A DNA stretch of 64,000 nucleotides, taken from Melampsora larici-populina 98AG31. Its lineage: Eukaryota > Basidiomycota > Pucciniomycetes > Pucciniales > Melampsoraceae. The notes below the pieces were generated by a model. That model saw only the letters and a list, made by a program, of their open reading frames with translations. It did no database searches and had not been told where the DNA came from. The stretch covers positions 218,185-282,184 of the forward strand of contig NW_006768838.1 of assembly GCF_000204055.1 (NCBI RefSeq), in the 5' to 3' direction. Position numbers and translations under genes: made by a program. Shown here piece by piece: positions 12,089 through 23,148 of this stretch (its first letter is position 1; the number at the start of each line of letters is the position of its first letter).

Positions 12089-15000
12089 ATGAATGATCTA
12101 CCACGGTGTAAGTCTTATTTCAATCACATTTCAATGAAGGCTTTCTACTGACACTTGACCCATAATTCCACACACATCCACTCAGTTATTGTTGAACAAA
12201 GCAAGAGTCCTTTAAGGTATCGATGTAATGTCTGCATCCAAAGCCGAACCATGAAATACTATGAAGCTCATGTGGCTTCACCAGCGCACATACGTGCCTC
12301 AGAGCAGTTTCTCACAAGACAAGCAGAAGACCAAGTCCTACGTCAGCAGTTTCCGACCCCTGTAGAGAGATCACCAACACCACCTGCAATCAACCTGAAC
12401 CACTACTTTGAAGACAATGACCATCTTTCCGAATTGCAATCGGTCCCACCTTCTCCACTTTCATTCCTCCGCTCCTTCGGCCAAACAGACAAGGATGGAT
12501 ATGAATCAGATGACTCAGACAGCCGGATTGATTTTCATAAGCTCCGCGATGCCTTTGATGCACTGAACACAGGACTTGACAACGCTGAAGATGAAGCTGT
12601 CTACGAGGAATTGTTGGACCACGAGCTCTCAGGCATTAGAATTGAGGAGTCAGCTGAATGGTACCCCTTCAAAAAGAAAGAGGTAAGTAGCTCGAGTATA
12701 TTGCATCACTAGACACTCATTGATTGTTTTCAATTGTGACAGCATGTGGTAGCTTTGCTCATGATCGGATCAAACCGGAACCTCCTCTCGCGTGTCCAAT
12801 ACCAGCGAATACAGTCCCTTCTGCGTATTCTGGGAGTCACTCTGCCAGATTGGGGCACTTTGAGGGCACTTGTCAAAAGATTGAAGAAAAAAATGGGTCT
12901 TGATATACGGGAAAGGATTAGTCCATGTGGGAATCCACTGTTTGGTTTGGATGTCAAGACCATCATAAGTAACGTGAGCCAGCTTTCATTACTCAATCTG
13001 ACTAGCTTAGACATAGCTAAATTGTTTGCGTTCACAGGAGTTGGCAAACCCCTTGGTCAGCCCCTATTTGGTATATGTGCCCGAGCTCACCATTGATGGG
13101 CCAATCAACCGGCTATCGCAGTGTGAAAAGTGGCGTGAAGATTACCCTCCTGATCTACGTGTTCAAATGATATCATCCAACAATGTCCACTACTACATCT
13201 ACGAGCCAGTCCAACTGAGAACTCAGCAGCTTGTAGTACCTGTTTTCTTCTTCCAAAAGGATGGTTGTCTTATGGCCAAGTGTCTACCGGCCATAGTCAA
13301 ACACGATCCTCATCACCGGTCTCAACTCAAAGTCATCATTCCTCAAGATTGCGCTTTTGACTCTGACACGCTAGTCACCATTCCTTGCAAAGACTTTTGG
13401 CGATCATTTGGACATATTGAGGTGGAGAATGGAGTTCTTCTTAAAACTGTTTGTGGGAATCATATGTATCGTAAGTTCAAATAATATTAATTTATTAATT
13501 AAATGTACTCAAGAGCTAATGTGAATCATTGTCCTTGCAGAATCTGAACATTCAACAGTACCATGCAATCCAATTGAAAACCCGTGGCGAGCCAAGGCAC
13601 AAGGCAAAATGATCCGCCATGTTCCTCTGGCTCTTTATTCTGACGACACTTCAGGAAATATATCCAAAAAGTGGAACAAACACATGAGTATCTACTTTAC
13701 ACTGGCCGGCTTACCATCTGATCTATCAAACCAGGAGTTCAACATCCATTTCCTGGCGACTTCAAATTGTGCGACAGCCCTAGAGCTATTTGATCAGGTT
13801 GTTGATGATTTAAAGTGAGGCATTCTTGTTGTTGAAATAGGTCTACTTGGGTAATTAACATGCACTTGCTTCCTCTAGTGATTATGGAACAAATGGCTTC
13901 TTTGCATATGACCAACATCTGGGTGCAGAAGTTTTGGTAATGGCGGTGCCTCTTTTTCACCTGGGGGACTCTCCAATGCACGCAGAGATTTCGAATACAC
14001 TCAACCCAGCCAACACCCTCACGCCATGTCGGATGTGTGATCTACATGTGGCAAAGCAGGCTGACAAACAATTAGAAAATTTTGTCAGAGACTTTCTTGG
14101 CCTGGATGAAGATGGAGAGAAGGTATGAGACCAATCTTTGTTCTTCCAGATAGCGAAACTGAATGACCTCTGCAGTGCCTATTACCTGGCCAAGATTGGA
14201 ACCAGACTAGACGATGGACCAAGGAAATTTGGAACACATCTCAAAAGCGCAACACTAAAACTCGAGTTGAAAAGATGGGCCGTGACTTTGGAGTTCGAGA
14301 TCCTATGAACAAAGTTTTCCAGAAAAATGTGCAAGTAGCCCATGAGTCTCTGCCTCCTTCTGAAGTGGAGAAACTCTGTCAAGACATCAATGCTCAACAT
14401 GGAGAACATATCTTCAATCCCATGTTGAGACTCAAAGGTGAGTCTCTCTCATTATACTTTGCTTTCAGTTGAAAGAAGCTGATCCATAGGCATTGTTTTG
14501 TAGGATTTGACGGTCACAAAGATACTCCAGTTGAGGTGCTCCATGTGGCACTTTTGGGTACCACAAAGTATCTCTTCCACGACACGATGAAAGAACTAGA
14601 AATATCAAGGCTGACTCAAAGAACTACAACAATCTTTCCGGTCGTTGGAGGGCTTTCAATACTAGTGGTTTGAATATCCCGCCCGTTCAACCAAACACAA
14701 TGATTACTTACTATCAGAGTCTAGTGGGGAAGGAGTTTCGAACTGTGTTACAGACCGTCCCCTTTGTCCTGTTTGAACACCTTAGCGAGGAAAAACGCGA
14801 AATGTGGACATCTCTTTGTCTTCTAGGATCTTATATTTTTCAGACTGAAATACCGAACATGGAAACCTATCTAGCTGAACTGGACATTGCCATATCCAGA
14901 TTTCTCAAAAACTTGGTAGCCCTCGATGCTCGCTGGGTCAACAAGCCCAAGTTTCACATGCTCGTTCACCTACAAGATTCAATTCGTAGGTTTGGACCGG

Positions 15001-16482
15001 CTTGTTTATTTGCAACTGAAAAACTTGAATCTTTCAACGGTGTCACTCGCCACAAATCGATTCATTCAAACCATCAAAGTCCAGGACAAGACATAGCAAA
15101 CACTTCCTATACCCAGGTCATGTTGAGGATTTTTGTATCCGGTTCTTCCGTTTTTGACCATGATCTCAAATCGCGTGTCCATAGTGGCCCAAAATTGCGA
15201 GCGTTATTATCTTCAGTACCCGAGTTATTTCAAGCAATGGGTCTGGACTCGTCTTTGGGGTGCATCTCCACCTATTCAATTGGCCGTAAGTAACCTTCTT
15301 TCAATTCTCTGGATGCCTTCATGTAACTAAGCTTCTTGATGTCATAAGCTTTGTGCGAGAAACAATCAGTTGCACCATCTTGCATCCCACTCAGTGTCGA
15401 CCGTGGACAGTTGAAAGTCTACCAAAGTATCAAGTTGATTGGGCGACACAAGGCTGAAAAAAATGACTTTCTGGTGGTTTGTCCAATATGTATTTCTTTG
15501 ATAGTCTCAAAGTAAGGCAAAGGGCTTATGTTTTTGTATGGCAGGTGAACTCCCGCGAGGTTGGACAAGTGCAATCAATCTGGAAACTCAAGGGGGTGTC
15601 TGATTCCCACACCCATCTTATTATCAAAAAATGTCAGAAGGGTCCAATCAACCAATTTTATGGGATGTGGGAACTTAAGGTAACAGAACAAATTATGATC
15701 ATCAATGTCAAGGTAAGGTTCTGCTCTTCACTGTGCAACTGGGTGTTCATATTGACCAAGAGATATTATGGCTCCCAGGACATTGTGTGCTTGCTGAACG
15801 TTCAACATAACTGCCACGATTCTGATTGTAAATTGGCCAAGAACCACCACAAGAAAATTGAGCGGAGGGAATCAACCATTGGCCTGTGGGGAGTTGAACA
15901 TGTTAATTCAAACTCATTCATCCTCAACGTGGCATCACATTACAATGGCCATGTTCACCGCGGGCTTTCGGATTATCAACTCAATCCAGTTCCTCCTGAG
16001 GTTTGGAACCAGGCCATCACCAAGGGTCTCAACGTTTGGAAGGCTGAACCACGTCCAGCAAAAAAAGGTAATGACCAGGGCTCAGAGAACAGTTGAACAC
16101 TGTTGCAATTTCCCATTGGGTTAACATTTTTGGTGAATGATGCAGCCGCTTTTGGATTTCATAGACAGCATGATGTTCCACTTGATATTACAATTATATA
16201 TAACACCTTGATGATAAACATGAAAGATATCCCATCATAAGAATCATGTAGTTGCTGTTACAATCATCTAAAGTCTTTGAATATAAACATCAAATTTATC
16301 ACAGTCAGTGCGCAAAAATTCTATATAGCATTGGCTGGTTGGCCAAGGGAATAAGAATTGTCAATCAAACATTTCTTTTGCAGATCTATGATGATAAAGT
16401 ACTCACAATCAATGAAGATGATGACCTCGCCCGGATTATTCATGGAAAGCCCACCCGAATCTTTGGAACTGAATCAGGATGA
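12089..16482 (+). CDS. Plavaka-type transposase, multi-exon, with one frame break near 14600
   Basis: Exons: 12089-12107, 12186-12682, 12743-12973, 13038-13470, 13541-13814, 13879-14122, 14176-14437, 14504-15285, 15349 to about 15477, about 15545-16067, then an uncertain last exon from 16384. An N-terminal zinc-finger-like motif (YRCNVCIQSR...H..SPAH) is followed by the transposase core: KKWNKHMSIYFTLAGLP, LGDSPMHAEISNTL...CRMC, FDGHKDTPVEVLHVALLG, FNTSGLNIPPVQP, KPKFHMLVHLQDSIRRFGP, ATEKLESFNG, and near the C-terminus VQHNCHDSDC. These match the order in Plavaka transposases. At about 14595-14605 the frame shifts by one base between FHDTMKEL and NIKADSKNYNNLSGRW. No intron fits, so this copy is probably inactive unless it is an assembly error. 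It should cut and join at the terminal repeats. Confidence 0.75.
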
Positions 16483-16495
16483 TCAGTATTTATTA

Positions 16496-16939
16496 CTAAC
16501 TAATGAAGGTTCCAAGCTCACCTTCACAGTTGTGATACCAATTAACCCACATGACAGCGTCATGAGCACACGTGGCCATACAAACCGCTGGACGCACATT
16601 GGGATGCACGGTAGCACAAATAATTGCCAAAAGTACCTCATCTGCAACCCAATTGTGTATTGATGTGATTGAAGAGGGTGGTTCGTACAAGTAAAAACCT
16701 TTGCCAGAGAACCAGCGATAGACTTCATTAACCCCGTAGAGCCAGCTTTCGTAGTTGGAACCGTTGCGCTTCAAACGAATTGAAATGCTTGCAAAATCTT
16801 CCATTTTTTGGTGATCCACGTATTTGAGCATGTCATCCACCGCATCCAGATTATGCCCATCTTTGCGCAGTAGCTCTAACATGGTCAGGAGCTGTGAAGA
16901 TATTCGAGGTGGATCAATCTTGACGCGTACCATCTTCAT
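16496..16939 (-). CDS. Small accessory protein in the Plavaka element, Copia-Gag-like
   Basis: Model from ATG at 16939 to the stop at 16496 (147 codons). The frame continues open upstream to about 17176, but that part looks like an intron with a pyrimidine tract and AG before the ATG. The middle segment, IRLKRNGSNYESWLYGVNEV, followed by EVLLAIICATVHPNVRPAV, resembles the N-terminal pattern of Copia-type Gag proteins (L-x-G-x-N-Y-x-x-W). It lies tail to tail with the transposase gene and just downstream of the SAM-like gene on the same strand. It may be a domesticated Gag fragment or unrelated. I see no zinc knuckle. Confidence 0.4.
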   Translation of the reverse strand: MKMVRVKIDPPRISSQLLTMLELLRKDGHNLDAVDDMLKYVDHQKMEDFASISIRLKRNGSNYESWLYGVNEVYRWFSGKGFYLYEPPSSITSIHNWVADEVLLAIICATVHPNVRPAVCMATCAHDAVMWVNWYHNCEGELGTFIS

Positions 16940-17230
16940 TTCAAATAAGGGACAGCTGAAATTTTTGAGAAGTAAGGATGGGGCAATTGTTTTTTTTTTG
17001 AGAAGCGAGGATCTATGGGGCAATCGCATCAATACGCAGATTATATTGTCGTATCTTATAATTATTGAATCAAATACAAAATAGACTCGCTGCACAAATG
17101 CGACAATCTCTCGTTCGATATGGTTTGAAGCTAACTCATCTAAGATCTGATGATTTAAAACAATATCATCATCCAATAGACCGTTTGATCGCGTTACAAA
17201 TCAAATCAAGATAACAAAAAAGGAAAGACT

Positions 17231-17851
17231 TCATGATAGCTTGTTAACATGGAATTGATAAAACATCAGGGCATGGACCATGATCCGAGCACTCGTTCCG
17301 TGAGAGATGCCCCATTTACGCAAAAGTTCCCTATTGATATAATCGACAAACAAAAATAAATCAAAATGATTGACTCCGTTGGCCTGAAGTATCGGAAGGA
17401 CATTCTCAATCTCGTTGTGTTCCAAACAGGCAAATTTCAGATAATCCTCCAACGTCGTTAAGCTCATGATTTGTCGAAGATCGGAAAAGATCACGTAACC
17501 GCCATCTATTGGGAAAGCTACATAGAAAGTAAGTAATTGTTTTTTTTCTCTAGCTAAAGGCTTGAAGCTTACGTATCGCATCAAATGGGTTTCCGGTAGG
17601 TGCGACCTCAGGAGTCGCATTTGCTTTGATCACAGGTGAGTGGTCCATATCCTCCACAGGCTCAAGTCGTATCAGAGATACGAATCGACTTTCTGATGTA
17701 TCTGAATCGCTGAAAGCCAGGAAAAGACATGGTCGTGATCAGTTAAAGGGTGGCCGGCTTAACAACAACACACTCACGAGTCTTTAGCAAAACCCAGGAA
17801 GAAATCTCGCTTGCGCTTGTGTGATTGGGTGTGAGTTTGGGATGGTGACAT
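17231..17851 (-). CDS. SAM-like domain protein, accessory gene of the Plavaka element (3 exons)
   Basis: Reading on the minus strand, exon 1 runs from ATG at 17851 to about 17778, exon 2 from about 17713 to 17574 and exon 3 from about 17519 to the stop at 17231; phases close. The N-terminus is basic then acidic (SHKRKRDFFLGFAKDSDSDT). The last exon carries a compact helical segment (LEDYLKFACLEHNEIENVL, LQANGV, ELLRKWGI, TSARIMVHALMFY) with the spacing of a sterile alpha motif, a protein-interaction fold. It is transcribed away from the 18095 gene, the two starts being 243 bp apart, so they may share a promoter. It has no break although the transposase has one. Its function is unknown. Confidence 0.6.
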
Positions 17852-18094
17852 TGGGCAAGTTCCAAATTTTTGAAGGTGGAACGGTGACTCCAGATTTTTT
17901 TTTTCAAAAAGTGCAGAATTGGGCACCAGATCCAATCTCCTGTCAAAGCGTGGGTGCCACTTGAGATCTGTCAAAAGTGGCACCATCCCTCCCTGGGAAC
18001 CCTTTTTTGGCCTGGGGCAACTTGCCACACTTGGAACAAATCGATTCCGGCCTTCCAGCCAAAAACTCACATCCCCAATCAATCGTTTAAATTC

Positions 18095-20321
18095 ATGGCC
18101 ACCGATTTTCCCTTTAATTTCAGTAAGTCACTTGCCTTTCACACGTTCAGGTGTGATTGACTGACCATAATGCTTGCTATCAAGGCGCTCAATTTGGAGG
18201 CCGAGGTTCTCTTGACCTCGGCAATGGCCTCGATTCGCCATCTCGAGGCGGAACCATGGTTATTCAAAGTTTCAATAACCATGGGTCACTTAGGAACGAC
18301 TCGTTCTGTGAGTTGACAAACTCACAGAACCCTCATCAGTACTGACCTCGAGTGTGATCTTCTTCAGCCTCTTTGGACTCACCTACACCTAGAAATGACG
18401 GTGGGGACATACCTCGAGGTCGGGAGTTCCAGAGGACTCCTAACCACGAAGCTAACCCAGGCCGAGAGGAGGTTCTTCCTCGCTTTCGAGAACGCGACGA
18501 GCGCTCTCGATCCCCATCAGGCCAAACGCGCGGCCCCCGAGATGATCCTCAGTGGCCACCTCGTGGATTTCCCAATCAATCTGATTTGCGAGCATCAAAT
18601 CAATCCGACTCGCGAGGATCACGTGGAAACGACCTACCAAACCGCCCGAGTTCAAGAGATCAAGTCGTTGACGTTACCCAAACCTTCTCTTGCCCACTCC
18701 CTGCGCCAACAATGCTTACGCTGCAGGCATTGGCCACGCGGTGCGGCCTAGAAGGCCCATTCCACGCTTATGCGATTGCTCAAGCAGAGGTAAAATTCTC
18801 CAAAGTCTTACCTTTCTGTGATCAATCAGTATGATTGACTTTGTTTTTTGATGTTTTTTTCTTCTCATCTGTCAAACTACCATCGCCAAAGGTCTTCGGG
18901 GAAAACAATCGGCATCTTGCTCAAGTCACTGCAGATTCAAGACTCTTAATGGAGATAGTACGTGTCAATAGTAAGATTGACACGTTGAGTGAACAAATGG
19001 TCACGATGACCAGGGCCGTCATGGAACTGGCCTCGCAACCAGAAGCCAAACGGGGATCGGCTTCCGGATCAGCCACTGCCGTGGTGCTAGGATCCGCCGC
19101 AGACGAATCAACCGTGAAGCCCCAGTGGAAGGCAAGCCCAAAACTTCTTGTAAGTGTATTTCAAAATCTTTTGAATCAGATTCTGGACCATTGGCTGAAA
19201 TGTCAATTTTGTTTTCCAAGGGGTTGATCAACCCCTTGGCCCTTAAACTGCTATTCTCCCCCGTCCTTGAGGCGTATACCGCCGTCAAGAACGGTTTGGA
19301 AGGGTATCTTCCGAACTCGTTATTTAATACTATGAAGGTAAGTCACTGATTCATCATATTCATATTGATGAATCAGTGTCTCTGCTAACTCGCTCTGTTT
19401 CGTATCATCTAGAAAAAAGTGGCCAAAGAAGGGCAGGTGTTTGCCGCTGAACACCTGCCTCGTCAAGTCTATGGAGTCGAAGAAGCGCCCGACACACAAG
19501 CGTACGCTAGCGCCTTGCGATTGGCGGGCAAACACGCCAGGGAAAAGTTGCACAACGTGGTAGGTTGTGTTTCCTTCTCCTTCTCACATCGGTCGCGTTT
19601 TGGAACAATGCAACTCCAACTCACGACCGAAACAGCTCTTGGTAGGCATATTCGACTCTAAAACCAAAGAGAACATAGACATTCCGGTTCCCCATATAAA
19701 AGGGATGGTGCAACGAGTAAGTCATCTCATTTCCCTTCATATAATCATTCGATTAACTGCAAGTCACAATCTAGGTTGCTGTGAGGTGTGCTGTTGCTGG
19801 GGAGAAGGCCGAAGTCGACGCAGTGTGGGCAGCCACCGATCTGCCCACACGGGGACAAATCACATATCTCGTGAGTCCAACAGCATTTGGAAATCCATCA
19901 AACTCCTCGCTTATACACTTTATTTTTGTGCTCAGCGTCGGGAAGCCGCACGGGTGATGCTCAAAGGGGGTAGAGGATCTGAGTCAGTCTGGCGTGCAGT
20001 TGACAAGAAGCTTTCCGAGGTGCGATTGAAGGGCAACGAAGATTATACTACGGCGTGAGCAAACATATTATATGTATGTATATGATTTTTCAAGCATCAC
20101 TGACATCACATCGTTTCACACGCAGCTTCTATCAGATCGTCTATGATGAGGACCGCCAGTTATTTGATGGGAAACTTTGGTTTAAAGACCTGAAAACGCG
20201 CGAACCAAAAGTCACTTTAGACTTGCCATCCGAGGAGGCCATCATGGCGCGCATGTCTGCAGGTAATGCGAGGCCATCTGGATCTGATACCACCTCGGTT
20301 GGGAATCCAATAGTTAATTAA
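18095..20321 (+). CDS. Ten-exon accessory gene of the Plavaka element, 528 aa, unknown function
   Basis: Exons 18095-18122, 18185-18307, 18368-18789, 18892-19149, 19221-19337, 19413-19559, 19636-19716, 19775-19870, 19936-20054 and 20126-20321; every junction has GT/AG and the phases close over 529 codons. The first third is low complexity, rich in Arg, Gly, Pro and Ser (RGREFQRTPNHE, RERDERSRSPSGQ). Exon 4 has a heptad-like stretch (LLMEIVRVNSKIDTLSEQM). The rest is a folded-looking domain (LEAYTAVKNGLEGYLPNSLF, LVGIFDSKTKENIDIP, VAVRCAVAGEKAEVDAVW, FYQIVYDEDRQLFDGKLWF) that I do not recognise. It is intact inside an element whose transposase is broken. Exons and introns carry many perfect inverted repeats (see findings). 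It could be a DNA-binding helper protein of the transposon. Confidence 0.7.
18303..18330. repeat. Perfect 12-bp stem, 4-nt loop, spanning a splice donor
   Basis: GTTCTGTGAGTT (18303-18314), loop GACA, AACTCACAGAAC (18319-18330). The stem contains the donor site of intron 2 of the 18095 gene (GT at 18308). An 11-bp perfect stem (18254-18264 with 18274-18284) and an 8-bp one (18200-18207 with 18215-18222) stand just upstream. Confidence 0.8.
19216..19239. repeat. 24-bp perfect palindrome across an intron acceptor
   Basis: Every base from 19216 to 19239 is self-complementary, centred on TTGATCAA with flanks CCAAGGGG and CCCCTTGG. It includes the acceptor AG (19219-19220) of intron 4 of the 18095 gene. 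Confidence 0.85.
19344..19378. repeat. Perfect 13-bp inverted repeat inside an intron
   Basis: CACTGATTCATCA (19344-19356) pairs with TGATGAATCAGTG (19366-19378) around a 9-nt loop. It lies within intron 5 of the 18095 gene, eight bases after the donor. Confidence 0.8.
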
Positions 20322-20559
20322 TTAAACTATTAGCTTTTTCATCATTTTGCTTTTCATTCAATCAATAAAATACAACTTTAATTGTGATACGGGTCATTTT
20401 TTTATCTTTGAAGTTTGGTCTAATTGAACGGATCTCTATGTACATACACTGCTACTGTGGAATCAATCATACGTTGGTTATCAAGTCACTGTGTCTGTGT
20501 TGATGAGCCTCGTAGCTGATTTGAGGTGACCTGAGTGATCAGACTGATCTGCCCCTACC

Positions 20560-20815
20560 CGGAAATCGACCCAGCCAGCAGCGAGTCCGATACCTGAATA
20601 CCCGGGGGATGTGTCGGGCCAGCAAGCCTGCTGACCGTCGGCAGACGGATTCCAGCCGGCCTGCAGGCAAAAACTAGCCGGCCTGCAGGCCGGGCCAGCA
20701 GGCGTCTGGCAGGCGTCTCGCGTGAGGGCCATCTGCAGACGGCCTGCCCCTATGCAAGCGCTGGCGGTCTGCAGCTGGCCTGCCATGGCCGCCTGTAGCC
20801 GGCCAAGACACCTCT
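20560..20815. repeat. Right subterminal repeats of the Plavaka element
   Basis: GC-rich block with GCCGGCCTGCAGGC twice (starting near 20655 and 20677), the second inside the palindrome CCGGCCTGCAGGCCGG (20678-20693), and many shorter pieces (caggcgtctggcaggcgtct, cagacggcctgcc). It mirrors the block at 11850-11970. Confidence 0.6.
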
Positions 20816-20825
20816 GTGGTGTAGC

Positions 20826-21172
20826 GAGTGTTTTAATAGCGGATGATGTCCCGATGATGCGGTGGTATGACATAGGCTCTCCGCATTGAAATGAGTGGGT
20901 ATACAAGTTTCAAGTTGTGAAAGTTGATGATGGTCAGGTAACAGGTTCCAGAAGAGGAGCAAATCAACTTGACAAACGCTCAGTGAAATCTGATTTTGGT
21001 GATTGCTAACAAGTGCACGCAGCAGAGGCGGCCTTACACAGCGTCCAGCTACGCATCCGCACCCGCCTCATCGTACTTTAGCTGGAATTGGAACTTTTGT
21101 GAATTCTCATTGTCAACTTTTTAGAACCAATCCAATTCAAAACTTCATTCTTCACTAGCTTCACTCAGCATC
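20826..21172. other. Spacer between the Plavaka element and RAD18
   Basis: No gene or repeat recognised. It should hold the RAD18 promoter; a C-rich patch at about 21015-21075 precedes the start by 100 bp. Confidence 0.4.
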
Positions 21173-23148
21173 ATGCGACTACAAGAAGAAATCGAGTCAG
21201 TTTCTGCACCTGAAGACTTTCTACCCAACTTTCAATGTCTCTCTGCTCTAGATACCAGCCTCAGGTGTCCGGTTAGTCTTTGTTCAACGAAACAACTCAT
21301 TTACTTCAAGACTTCTTTTACTCAAACTAACTTGCCTTTCCATTTGCTTAGATATGTAAAGATTTCTTCGAGGCTCCAGTCTTGATTCATATCCCGAAAT
21401 GTTGTCATACGTTTTGTTCAGTTTGTATACGCGCTTGTTTCAATCAAACTTTAAATAGTAAAATCGGTTCAGCTGGACTTGGTGGAGTAGGAAATAGTCA
21501 AAGGTGTCCAATTTGTCAAACTGAAGCTCATGAGGAAAAGATCAAACCAGTACCGGCTTTAGAAACAGTTGTAACTAATTGGCAAGAGGCTAGGTCAGAA
21601 ATCCTTAACATGGTTTCTCAAGCGGATCGAGTGAAGAGCTTGTTACAGTCTGCGAACAATCGACTGCCTCTCTTAGCTTCGGGATCCACAAGCCAAGCAG
21701 CTCAACTACCAGAAGCCTCAAATTCTAGCTCGTCTAAACTGCCTGAACCAAGAATGATCCCCGACAAACGAAAAGCCGAATCGCTGGAGTCTCAAGGCAC
21801 CTCATCTGGGATGCGAGTAACGCGCTCTTCCCATCAAGCTCCCGAAGTCCGAGATACCTCAGGCGGAAGTCTTACCAACACACAGGCCTCTAAAAAAAGA
21901 AAAACTAAAGACAAGCGCCCCTCCAAGGCTGTCTCTGATTCTGATAGTGACATAGAAATGATAACCGGGGATCTCAACAATCGTCAGTGAAACACGCTCG
22001 ATATGGAAAAAGCTTTATGCATAAATCATCGATATCTGTCCTGTTCGCTGATTGAGTTTTCTTTGAACTTTCTAGCTGCTGCGATGCTCCCCTGTCCAGT
22101 CTGTAACAGGCTCCTACGTAATTCGGACATGAATTCACACTTGGACAAATGTCTGGCCGGGACTGGTAATGTAAAACAATCTGTTACAACTTTTGCAAAA
22201 TCTGGACGTCTAAAGAAAGCCGAGATAAGGAAAGGAGCGAATCCGAATGTACCAGAGAAAAAAATCCCATTACCTCATTTTAAATCTTTAAAAATGAAAG
22301 ACTTCAAAGCACTTTTACAGCAACACCATCTATCTTGTGATGGGACTACAGATACGATGACGCGTAGACTGAATCGTTACATATTACTTCATAATGCTAG
22401 TCTGGATTCGGAACGTGTACATCGAAAATCACTGAAAGAGATTAGAGACGAAGTAGATAAATGGGAATCGTTGAATGATGCAGATGATGCTAATCGGCGT
22501 AAGCTATCAAACAATAACTCAGACTTTGCTGTTCAACAGATCGTTGGCAAACGTAAAATCACAATTACTAGTGAGGAAGAATACTTGAAGAAGAATAAAG
22601 AACAGTTTGCACATCTGACTACACAAGCGGCTTCTACGATGAAGAAGACTGTTCAACCTGTAAATGATGAAGAAGCCATCGAGACGTCTGAACCTGATGA
22701 CCCAACTATTGGCGCGTCTGAAACTGATCGAACTCTTGCGACGCCGGAAGCTGACGACCAGACCATCGACATAGCTGAACCTAATGACCAAACCGTTGGC
22801 ACGGCTGAAAATGTTCAAACTCTCGCGGCACCAGAAGATGACAAACAAATTCTTGACACAGTTGAGCATACAGATCACCTGGAGCAAGCTGAAGTTGAGA
22901 TAAGCTCCAAGGTCATTCCACAAACCTGCGATAATCACCAGTTAGACAACCACCAGCAACTTCAAGAACCTACCTCACTCCCACCAGTTCTTCCTCGATC
23001 ATCCATCACTCATAATCCTCAAATTGATCCTGCAATTGTCGCTTTGAATCAACTTCAACCTAGACGAAGTGAAGATGAATCGATGGATCACGAATTGCAC
23101 CTTTCTTTCACAGGCTCGGAGCATCCCATCCAGACTCAGAACACATAA
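21173..23148 (+). CDS. RAD18: E3 ubiquitin ligase RAD18 (postreplication repair)
   Basis: Join 21173-21271, 21352-21982 and 22076-23148 (357 codons in exon 3; about 600 aa; phases close). The RING finger has C32, C35, C50/51, H52, C55, C58, C85 and C88; the first intron splits CP|IC. A UBZ4 ubiquitin-binding zinc finger follows, C250-x2-C253-x11-H265-x3-C269 (LPCPVCNRLLRNSDMNSHLD), then a SAP-type DNA-binding helix pair (FKSLKMKDFKALLQQHHLSC) at about residues 310-345. RING, UBZ, SAP is the RAD18 order. With RAD6 it monoubiquitinates PCNA at stalled forks in the nucleus. The C-terminal tail is acidic and holds a tandem duplication (22687-22860). The donor of intron 2 is the weaker GTCAGT. Confidence 0.93.
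22687..22860 (+). repeat. 87-bp tandem duplication (29 aa x 2) in the RAD18 tail
   Basis: Two 29-residue units, SEPDDPTIGASETDRTLATP... and AEPNDQTVGTAENVQTLAAP..., each built from 10+9+10 residue sub-units beginning with an acidic (S/A/P)E motif. They have diverged in sequence, so the duplication is old. Confidence 0.7.

Larger units (their letters stand above)
11710..20825 (+). mobile_element. Plavaka-type (CACTA-like) DNA transposon with accessory genes, about 9.1 kb
   Basis: Proposed ends are GCTACACCAC at 11710-11719 and its perfect reverse complement GTGGTGTAGC at 20816-20825. Just inside both ends lie GC-rich blocks with matching palindromes. Between them are a Plavaka transposase gene (12089 to about 16.4 kb), a small minus-strand gene (16496-16939), a SAM-like protein gene (17231-17851, minus) and a ten-exon gene (18095-20321, plus). 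The inner content is well supported. The exact outer borders are not, because I found no clean target duplication next to the 10-bp ends. Plavaka elements are known from basidiomycetes and belong to the CACTA group. Confidence 0.6.

Noticed and set aside
16252..16728. Separate small genes at the 3' end of the Plavaka transposase
   Set aside because: They overlap the uncertain last transposase exon on one strand and the 16496-16939 gene on the other; no independent evidence.
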